From NCBI GenBank assembly GCA_902767915.1, contig CACXJE010000002.1, positions 1 to 64,000 on the forward strand: DNA of 64,000 nt, written 5' to 3'. A program made the position numbers and the translations under genes. The notes under the pieces are model-generated. The model saw only the letters and a program-made list of their open reading frames with translations, was not told the DNA's origin and did no database searches. The stretch comes from Oscillospiraceae bacterium. GTDB lineage: Bacteria > Bacillota > Clostridia > Oscillospirales > Oscillospiraceae. This document shows positions 58,071 to 64,000 of the stretch, piece after piece (the stretch's first letter is position 1; each line of letters starts with the position of its first letter).

Positions 58071-59143
58071 ACGACGAACAGTTGAAAAACAATATCCGCC
58101 AAGCCAGAGAAGGGGACCAGGACGCCTTTACCGCCCTGTATCAGGCCACCAGCCAGTCGGTCTATCGGACCATACGCTCCATGGTTCGGGACGAGCATCT
58201 GGCCCTGGATATTCAGCAGAATGTCTACGTTCAGGCCTTTACCCATCTGGAGCAGCTGGAGGATGAGACAACATTCCTCCCCTGGCTCCGGGCAATTGCG
58301 GTCAACGAGACCCGGCGCGTATTCCGGAAACAGACCCCGATCCTCTTTACCGATCTTGTCCGGGAGGATGGCTCCGACGTTCCGGAGGTGCCGGATCTGC
58401 GGCCGGAGAGCTGTCCGGAGCTGCAGGCGGAGCAAAAAGAAACCGCAGAGCTGGTCCAGGAGATCCTGGGCAGCCTCACCGACAGCCAGCGCCTGCTGGT
58501 CGGTATGTATTACTATGAACAGATCCCTGTCACTAAGATCGCGGAGGATCTGGGCGTCAGCCCCGGCACCGTCAAGACCCAGCTTTCCCGCAGCCGGAAA
58601 AAGGTGGAAACCCGGGTCAAGGAGCTGGAGGAAAAGGGCATCAAGCTCTATGGACTCTCCCCGATGCCCTTCCTGCTGGCGCTGCTGAAGGGACTGCGGC
58701 CGACGAAGAAGGCCGGAAATAAGGTCCTGGCGGGAGCCCTGACCGAATCCGGCGTCACGGGCGAGACCGTAGCGATCCATGCCGGCAGGGGCTTCTTCCA
58801 AACCCTGGCGGACAGAGCGGTGATTGCCGCTGCGGCTGTCACGGTCCTGGGCGGCGGAATCGCAGCCTACGGCTGGTATCAGGGCTATGCCCAACAAGAG
58901 AATATCGGGGACGTCCGGCTGATGGAATCCGTCGATTTGACACCGATCAAGATTACACCGGGGAAGAAACGGAAGCGATCCCTGTCACCGAGGAGGATTC
59001 CCCGGAGGACCTGCCGGAGCCTCCAACCGACCCGGAACCCTCGGAACCCGACCCGGAGCCGATCGTTCCCACAACTCCGGACCCTATCCAGCCAGAAATG
59101 CCGCCGGTGCAGCCACCCACTCCGGTGCCTTCCGTCCCCGTAG
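58067..59143 (+). CDS. ECF sigma factor with C-terminal membrane segment (reading frame broken near 58940)
   Basis: Residues 1-185 are a sigma-70 family ECF factor: sigma2 (AFTALYQATSQSVYRTIRSMVRDEHLALDIQQNVYVQAF) and sigma4 (LTDSQRLLVGMYYYEQIPVTKIAEDLGVSPGTVKTQLSRSRKKV). A linker with GLSPMPFLLALLKGL leads to a membrane helix (250-272, AVIAAAAVTVLGGGIAAYGWYQG). After about residue 285 the frame gives an Arg/Ser/Pro-rich tail that is an artefact: the continuing natural sequence (acidic, Pro-rich, then an Ig-like domain) is in the frame one base back and ends at 59529. A one-base deletion between about 58900 and 58967 would explain it. Sigma factors tethered to the membrane with an outside domain are unusual. 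Confidence 0.8.
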   Translation: MNDEQLKNNIRQAREGDQDAFTALYQATSQSVYRTIRSMVRDEHLALDIQQNVYVQAFTHLEQLEDETTFLPWLRAIAVNETRRVFRKQTPILFTDLVREDGSDVPEVPDLRPESCPELQAEQKETAELVQEILGSLTDSQRLLVGMYYYEQIPVTKIAEDLGVSPGTVKTQLSRSRKKVETRVKELEEKGIKLYGLSPMPFLLALLKGLRPTKKAGNKVLAGALTESGVTGETVAIHAGRGFFQTLADRAVIAAAAVTVLGGGIAAYGWYQGYAQQENIGDVRLMESVDLTPIKITPGKKRKRSLSPRRIPRRTCRSLQPTRNPRNPTRSRSFPQLRTLSSQKCRRCSHPLRCLPSP

Positions 59144-59529
59144 AGCCCGATGACCCTATCGCCCCTGACCCGGAGCCGACAGACGAGGAAGAGACAGAGA
59201 CTGAACCACTGGAAGAATCGCCATCAATTCCAACGCCTTCACAACTCCCCACCGATCCGCCATATCCGCCGAAGCCGGATAATCCGGTTATTTCCCTTGG
59301 TGACACCTGGACTTATCATTATGAAGGCGGATCGTCTGTTTACCTGATTTTTTGCGTAGATATAGATCTGAGTTCGAATTATCAATATGTGCAAATCGGC
59401 GTTCAGGAAGACGGCGTCACAGATCTCAGCTTTCAACCTGACGCGGCAGGAACCTATATAATTGAATATACGACTGGAAACGGCAATGAATTGCCATGGA
59501 TTACGATCACAGTTACGGAGGATGAATAA
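58939..59529 (+). pseudogene. Detached extracellular part of the sigma factor protein (other side of the frameshift)
   Basis: Open frame of 196 codons starting before 58939 without its own ribosome-binding site. It reads DTDQDYTGEETEAIPVTEED, then a long Glu/Asp/Pro spacer and a beta-rich domain (NPVISLGDTWTYHYEGGSSVYLIF...AAGTYIIEYTTGNGNELPWITITVTEDE), typical of an outside linker and Ig-like sensor. It continues the topology after the membrane helix of the sigma factor. The stop directly precedes the ATG of the next gene (TAAATG), so the operon structure is intact. The break may be a real mutation, an assembly error or rarely a programmed shift. Confidence 0.7.
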
Positions 59530-62133
59530 ATGAAACGATTGGTACGAATGATTTCCGTGCTGCTTTGCGCAGCGATGATGCTCTCTATCATCCCGCTTTC
59601 TTATGCGGAGACTACAGAAGACGGGACAGATTTCCGACAGATCCTTGAGGCTGGAGAGCAGTCTGCCGGCACTGTAAAAATCGTGACCGACGCGAAGTTC
59701 TATTGTAGCGAAATCCAGGATTTTTGCGGCGACTACGCGATTTACCAGGATGTTCTCACGGGCTATTACGGGATCGTCGATTATCGCGGGAAAATCATCT
59801 ATAACAAGGAATATCCGTCGCCAGCAAAGATCATCTGTGAGAACGTCTTTTTCGGAGAAGTCAACAATGGATACAAGCTCTTTGACTTTCAGGGAAATTT
59901 GATCGAGGCATTCAAGGATGTTACTGTCAATGTAACGAGTAGTGCCAATTTATGGGTGGACAGCGAAACGGGGGAGCCGCTTGGGCTGCTGCTCTATCCG
60001 AATGATACTTATTCGATGTTTTACAGCAATGGAACCATGTATTCATCTCTGGCCGCTTTTGACGGCAGAAGAATGGGTGATCCGAATGATCGCGACTCGC
60101 TCTATTCTTTACCAGTAGACGGAAAAGTCGTCACGTTCAGTATGGGAGTCGGATTCGGCTTATCTGAACTGTTCGGAGACGAAATCCTTCCGATGGAGTA
60201 TAGTATGCTGAGTTTTATGGACAAAGACCGTCTGCTGGCACGAAAGAACGGTGTATATCAATTTATCAGACCGGATGGGACTGTTCTGAAAGAACTTCCT
60301 TACGATCGGATCGAACAAATCATGGCAGCCAAGAGAATCTTCCGTGTAGAACAGAATGGAAAATACGGCGTTATTTCCGAGGATGGAGAAATTCTGATTC
60401 CCATAGAATATGATTCCATTGAGGTTTACGATGGAAAGGACTTCGTGCTTGGAACTGTAGGCACGGAGCAAATGCTGATCTCCTTGGATCCAAACATGAC
60501 ATTTTGTGGATCCAGACAATTCCCACTTAATACGAGAGTAATCGTATCGGATTGTTATTTAATCCAGAATGGAGAATCCTCATATTTGGTCAACAGCCAG
60601 AATGAGCGGTTGATTCCGGAAAGTGTGTCAACTGTGGAAATGTTGAAGAATAGCTTGGTCGTTGCTCTCCAAGACAGGGAAATTGTTCGGCTCTACGATG
60701 AAGAAATGAACGTACTCTCGGAGATTTCAGGAACTTATAATGGCCTTGTGTCAGACGAAAGCGTTCTGGTTTGTCGCGCCGATGAGTCCGGGATCAATAC
60801 CATAGATTTTTACAACAGTATCGGCGAATTAGTGAATTCCGTTCATGATGCGGATAGTGTATCCGTTGGTGGGAACTATGTGCAAATAAACAAAAACGGG
60901 AAATATGCCTTAGGCGATCCATTTGGCAGACAGCTTACCGATTTTCTCTATGCTTTTTTTGAACCGTTTAAAACTATTCCACAAAACTACACTTCCTATT
61001 GTTGCGGCTATCGAAGCTCTGATGGGAAAGGAGTACTGCTTGACTATAAAACAGGGAAGAATGCTTTTAGCGAATCGGCAACAATCGGGTTTGTTATGCC
61101 AATTGCGCCTGGCGGCTATTTCCCATTTTACGAAGGAGAAAAACTTGGCTTCGCCAAGGTGACCACGCCGGAAGAAAGTCCCTTCCGGGATGTGCCGGAG
61201 ACCTCCTGGTACAAAGAAGCTGCGAAGTTCTGCTTTAATTCCGGTTTGATGGCCGGAACCGGCAACAGTTACTTTTCTCCAAAGGCAACGACCACCCGGG
61301 CCATGCTGGTGCAGATCCTGTACAAGCTTTCAGGAGAAAAGACCGAAAGCTACGGTTTTGCGGATGTGCCGGACGGAAAATGGTACAGCGATGCGGTGAA
61401 CTGGGCAGCAAATTCAGGAATTGTCAGCGGAAAAACGGCCTCTACCTTTGGGCCCAAAGATTCATTAAGCAGACAGCAGCTGGTCGCGATCCTCTACAAA
61501 TACGCTTGTATGTTTGGACAAAAGGAAGCGGATCCGACTGTTCTGGAGCGCTTCGAGGATGCCGACACGATCAGCGAGTATGCGGTAAACGCCATGGCGT
61601 GGGCAGTCGAAAACGGCCTTGTCAGCGGCAAGACTGCGACGACCCTGGTTCCAAAGGGAACGGCTACCCGTGCGGAGATCGCAGTAATTCTGATGGGCGC
61701 CATCACGCTAAAACAGTCCTCCCCCCTGCATTCAGGGGGGAGGATGGCTGTGCGGCAGTTCATATCGAAGAAACAAATCAAAATATTTTTCAGATTGTTG
61801 TCACTTTTTCTGGCTTTTTTTCCTTTTATTGTTTGTAAGGGGTATTCGAGAGGATATCCGTATCATGAACGAGAGGATGATCAAAATGAAAACACGTTTG
61901 ATTTCCATGCTGCTGGCGCTGGTCTTGCTGCTGGGAGCCGTTGCGACGCCCGTCTACGCGGTCACGGCGAAGGACGTCCACACCTACCTGAAAGAGCTTG
62001 CCATGGACGGCAGCTACGACAGCTCGGACAAATACTGGTACAATGGCTTCAAGATCGGGAGCAACGACGCCGGAGATTTGATCTTTTGGGTCCAGTACAT
62101 GGAGAGCACAAAGTACGTACACATGACGATTGA
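59530..62133 (+). CDS. Surface protein with WG repeats and SLH domains; C-terminal part is read-through
   Basis: 867 aa as open frame, but natural sequence ends at about residue 727. Signal peptide MKRLVRMISVLLCAAMMLSIIPLSYAE, then residues 45-540 are WG-like beta repeats (YYGIVDYRGKIIYNKEY, GKYGVISEDGEILIPIEYDSIE, YQFIRPDGTVLKELPYD). Three SLH domains follow (about 555-730). The frame then runs into a palindrome at 61717-61744, continues over the spacer and 250 bases into the next gene in another frame (Arg/Gly/His-rich nonsense), so the original stop seems lost. GGAGG upstream; the DNA 59600-61130 is clearly AT-richer than the surroundings, suggesting transfer. Directly after the sigma gene, it may be the sigma target or sensor partner. 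Confidence 0.8.
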   Translation: MKRLVRMISVLLCAAMMLSIIPLSYAETTEDGTDFRQILEAGEQSAGTVKIVTDAKFYCSEIQDFCGDYAIYQDVLTGYYGIVDYRGKIIYNKEYPSPAKIICENVFFGEVNNGYKLFDFQGNLIEAFKDVTVNVTSSANLWVDSETGEPLGLLLYPNDTYSMFYSNGTMYSSLAAFDGRRMGDPNDRDSLYSLPVDGKVVTFSMGVGFGLSELFGDEILPMEYSMLSFMDKDRLLARKNGVYQFIRPDGTVLKELPYDRIEQIMAAKRIFRVEQNGKYGVISEDGEILIPIEYDSIEVYDGKDFVLGTVGTEQMLISLDPNMTFCGSRQFPLNTRVIVSDCYLIQNGESSYLVNSQNERLIPESVSTVEMLKNSLVVALQDREIVRLYDEEMNVLSEISGTYNGLVSDESVLVCRADESGINTIDFYNSIGELVNSVHDADSVSVGGNYVQINKNGKYALGDPFGRQLTDFLYAFFEPFKTIPQNYTSYCCGYRSSDGKGVLLDYKTGKNAFSESATIGFVMPIAPGGYFPFYEGEKLGFAKVTTPEESPFRDVPETSWYKEAAKFCFNSGLMAGTGNSYFSPKATTTRAMLVQILYKLSGEKTESYGFADVPDGKWYSDAVNWAANSGIVSGKTASTFGPKDSLSRQQLVAILYKYACMFGQKEADPTVLERFEDADTISEYAVNAMAWAVENGLVSGKTATTLVPKGTATRAEIAVILMGAITLKQSSPLHSGGRMAVRQFISKKQIKIFFRLLSLFLAFFPFIVCKGYSRGYPYHEREDDQNENTFDFHAAGAGLAAGSRCDARLRGHGEGRPHLPERACHGRQLRQLGQILVQWLQDREQRRRRFDLLGPVHGEHKVRTHDD
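61717..61744. repeat. 12-bp-arm palindrome inside the 3' end of the SLH gene, REP-like
   Basis: TCCTCCCCCCTG and CAGGGGGGAGGA with a 4-nt loop. The form (C-rich/G-rich arms followed by GGCTGTGCGGCAG) resembles the element at 44881. It lies where the stop codon of the SLH gene would be expected. Confidence 0.55.
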
Positions 62134-63595
62134 AAACCGCCCCACCGCCTCCGGATATCTGGGCTATGAGGTTACCTGGAAGATTTCCAGCAATCCCTCG
62201 CCCTCCTACAACGCATACATCGAGCTCTATGACGGGAACACCAGCGCGGAAGATACCAAAGGCGTCGTTGTGCTCCCGGCGAATTACAGCGGCGGTGACT
62301 ACACGGCCTTCAAGACCTTCACCGGCAATACAAATTACAAGGCTGCCATGCTGGAAGTCCTGAACGGAATGCTGCCCGGTGTGGTGGAATATACCCGCGC
62401 GATCATCAATGAAAAAGACTATACCCTGGCGAACCTGGGCATGACCGGCTACAAAAAGTGCGATTGGGTCCACGCCTACGACCACGGAAAGGTCACGACC
62501 CAGCCCACCTGCGGCGCGTCCGGCGTAAGGACCTATACCTGCAGAGTCTGCGGTGAAAAATATACCGAGACCATCGACCCCACCGGAAATCACACCTGGG
62601 ACAAGGGAACTGTTACCGTTGCGCCCACCTGCACATCGCAGGGCGTCCGACGTTACAGCTGCACGGTTTGTCATACGACCAAGGAGGAGAGTATTCCTGC
62701 AACAGGCCACAAGTGGGACACCGGGGTAGAGGATCCCGCACCCACCTGCACCGAAGCGGGCAGCATCAAATATACCTGTCAGAATTGCAGCGCCACCCGC
62801 AGCGAGGAAATCCCGGCCTTGGGGCACCTCTGGACCTACACCGAGACGTTGCGGCCCACAACGGACGAAGAACACGGCACCGCACGCTACACCTGCACCC
62901 GCTGCAATGAAACCAAGGAAGATCTGCTCTGTGCTTCTGTGATTTTCACGGATATGCCGGCGGAGGGCAACTGGGCCCATAACCCCATCGACTGGGCCTA
63001 CTTCAACGGCATCACCACCGGCAAGACGGCCACCACCTTTGGCCCGAAGGCTACCTGTAACCGTGCCCAGGTGGTTACCTTCCTGTGGAGCATGGCGGGG
63101 AAGCCGGAACCTGAAACCACGGAAAATCCCTTTACCGATGTAAAGGACAGCGCCTATTACTATAAGCCGGTGCTGTGGGCCGTGGAGCAGGGGATCACCA
63201 GCGGCAAGACTGCCACCACCTTTGCCCCGAAGGCCACCTGTACCCGTGCCGAGGTCGTGACCTTCCTGTGGAACGCCGCCGGACGCCCGGAGCCCTGGCT
63301 GGACACTTCGGAGGATCCCACCGACCCGACTGATCCGACCGATCCCACCGATCCGACCGACCCCTCCGATCCCACCGATCCCGAACCGATGGAACCCGTC
63401 CTGCCGGACTGCCCCTTCACCGACGTGAAGGAAGACGCCTATTACTACAAGCCCATGCTCTGGGCCTACGTGTCCGGCATCACGGGCGGCACGACGGCTA
63501 CCACCTTCGGCCCCAAGGCAAACTGCACCCGGGCCCAGGTCGTCACCTTCCTCTATAAAGCGGAAGCCCTGCAGGCAGTCGAAGCGCCGCAATAA
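61886..63595 (+). CDS. Surface protein with cysteine repeats and three SLH domains
   Basis: 569 aa from the ATG at 61886 (GAGAGG 9 bases upstream); ATGs at 61865 and 61877 are also possible. Signal peptide MKTRLISMLLALVLLLGAVATPVYA. Residues 25-205 are an N-terminal beta domain without a match I recognise. About 210-360: four CxxC-type modules, each PTC-x-x-G-x-x-x-Y(S/T)C-x-x-C ... (I/E)PATGHxW, probably disulfide or metal folded. SLH domains at about 370-430, 432-475 and 508-560; between the last two is a (Asp-Pro-Thr) linker. It should bind the wall polymer. Same module set as the CAP protein at 15608. Confidence 0.88.
   Translation: MKTRLISMLLALVLLLGAVATPVYAVTAKDVHTYLKELAMDGSYDSSDKYWYNGFKIGSNDAGDLIFWVQYMESTKYVHMTIENRPTASGYLGYEVTWKISSNPSPSYNAYIELYDGNTSAEDTKGVVVLPANYSGGDYTAFKTFTGNTNYKAAMLEVLNGMLPGVVEYTRAIINEKDYTLANLGMTGYKKCDWVHAYDHGKVTTQPTCGASGVRTYTCRVCGEKYTETIDPTGNHTWDKGTVTVAPTCTSQGVRRYSCTVCHTTKEESIPATGHKWDTGVEDPAPTCTEAGSIKYTCQNCSATRSEEIPALGHLWTYTETLRPTTDEEHGTARYTCTRCNETKEDLLCASVIFTDMPAEGNWAHNPIDWAYFNGITTGKTATTFGPKATCNRAQVVTFLWSMAGKPEPETTENPFTDVKDSAYYYKPVLWAVEQGITSGKTATTFAPKATCTRAEVVTFLWNAAGRPEPWLDTSEDPTDPTDPTDPTDPTDPSDPTDPEPMEPVLPDCPFTDVKEDAYYYKPMLWAYVSGITGGTTATTFGPKANCTRAQVVTFLYKAEALQAVEAPQ
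63314..63385 (+). repeat. 9-bp tandem repeat coding a Asp-Pro-Thr linker
   Basis: About eight copies of GAYCCNACC (with one TCC variant) encode DPTDPTDPTDPTDPTDPSDPTDPEP-type sequence inside the SLH protein. Such runs act as stiff spacers and can change length by slippage. Confidence 0.85.
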
Positions 63596-63709
63596 GCGCC
63601 CGAGCTGTAAGGGGAAAACAGGTGTCGCTTTTTCTGATAAAATGTGATATAATAAAAAAACAGGGGTCTTGCAGCGGGTTATTTGCCCGTTTATGAGAGG
63701 AAAATCATC

Positions 63710-64000
63710 ATGAAAAAACGACTGCTGGCGCTGGTTCTGGTGCTTGCCTGCATCCTGACAGCGCTGCCTGCCGCCTCCGGTTCCGATACCGTGCCTTGTC
63801 TGACGGTTGACAGTAAGCTTGTGATCATCGGTGACTCCAATACGGTGTACTTGAAAAAGAACAACCCGGACATTCAGCCGGCCAGAATCTTTGCCCGCGT
63901 CAACGCAACGATTGCGGAGTGCGTGGAGAATTGGAGCCGATATCCCGCAGACGGCTACAGTCAGTGCATCAATGCGCTGATTCTGTCGTTGACAGCCGAA
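63710..64000 (+). CDS. Secreted SGNH/GDSL-like protein (3' end outside window)
   Basis: 97 codons to the window edge; ATG at 63710 with GAGAGGAAAATC upstream and a TATAAT at about 63646. Signal peptide MKKRLLALVLVLACILTALPAASG. Then LTVDSKLVIIGDSNTVYLKKNNPDIQPARIFARVNATIAECVENW: the IGDSN block fits the first motif of the SGNH hydrolase fold, with the Asn residue conserved. Later motifs lie beyond the window, so activity is not proven. Together with 4924-5952 it could be part of wall polymer acyl modification (inference). Confidence 0.65.
   Translation, partial: MKKRLLALVLVLACILTALPAASGSDTVPCLTVDSKLVIIGDSNTVYLKKNNPDIQPARIFARVNATIAECVENWSRYPADGYSQCINALILSLTAE

Noticed and set aside
58900..58990. 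Programmed -1 frameshift in the sigma factor gene
   Set aside because: The G-rich GGGGAAG stretch does not form a proper slippery heptamer in the original frame; mutation or assembly error is simpler, though not excluded.

Overview
The window looks like a chromosomal segment of a spore-forming, anaerobic, GC-rich member of the Clostridia, most likely Oscillospiraceae of the gut (inference). The reasons are sporulation genes (SpoIIIE/FtsK, both dipicolinate synthase subunits, SpoVAC), a flavodiiron oxygen reductase, an F-type ATP synthase whose c subunit has a sodium-type binding site, many SLH-domain surface proteins, and the style of its promoters (TTGACA/TATAAT) and ribosome-binding sites (GGAGG).

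Layout. 1-4.2 kb: right end of a prophage with an alanine-rich tail fibre (cut by the window edge), a leucine-rich-repeat tail protein, an XhlA-like protein, an r1t-type holin, an amidase, a small membrane protein and an MqsA-like zinc/HTH protein. It ends at a possible attachment region beside a minus-strand 5S rRNA-tRNA-Asn-tRNA-Met/Ile2-tRNA-Trp unit that has its own promoter. 4.9-17.3 kb: an MBOAT/SGNH O-acyl-transfer pair, a vWA lipoprotein, a PadR-DUF1700-DUF4097 operon, a PTS-EIIC-like membrane protein behind a structured leader, a ComEC-type MBL lipoprotein, BioY under a BirA operator, a HAD hydrolase and a CAP/SLH surface protein. 17.4-24 kb: TepA, UppP, SpoIIIE/FtsK, tRNA-Gly, DpaA, DpaB and SpoVAC. 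24-31.5 kb: a complete ATP synthase operon (atpZ-like, I, a, c, b, delta, alpha, gamma, beta, epsilon). 31.5-42 kb: a flavodiiron-flavin reductase-rubredoxin fusion, an AI-2E transporter, an FHA-FtsW fusion with its partner PBP, a flotillin behind a manganese (yybP-ykoY) riboswitch, an HD hydrolase and an MscS channel. 42-57.7 kb: a surface protein with a B-repeat, QueH, a macro-domain/HTH protein and a vWA protein separated by nested palindromes, an ATPase, an acetyltransferase, a lipoprotein, TrpS, TagO/WecA, WecB/MnaA, an operon of three small unknown proteins, a phosphodiesterase, CoaX, an alpha/beta hydrolase, TruA and small proteins. 57.9-64 kb: a membrane-tethered ECF sigma factor (frameshifted), two large SLH surface proteins and the start of an SGNH protein.

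Main points for a second look: the manganese riboswitch with flotillin as its only target; the roughly 125-residue insertion in ATP synthase subunit a, placed between the essential Arg and Gln, combined with a two-carboxylate c subunit; the FHA-FtsW-PBP pair; the macro/vWA locus with a hairpin covering the ribosome-binding site; the membrane-tethered sigma factor; and the independent 5S rRNA unit. All calls come from reading the sequence by eye; no search or folding program was run.
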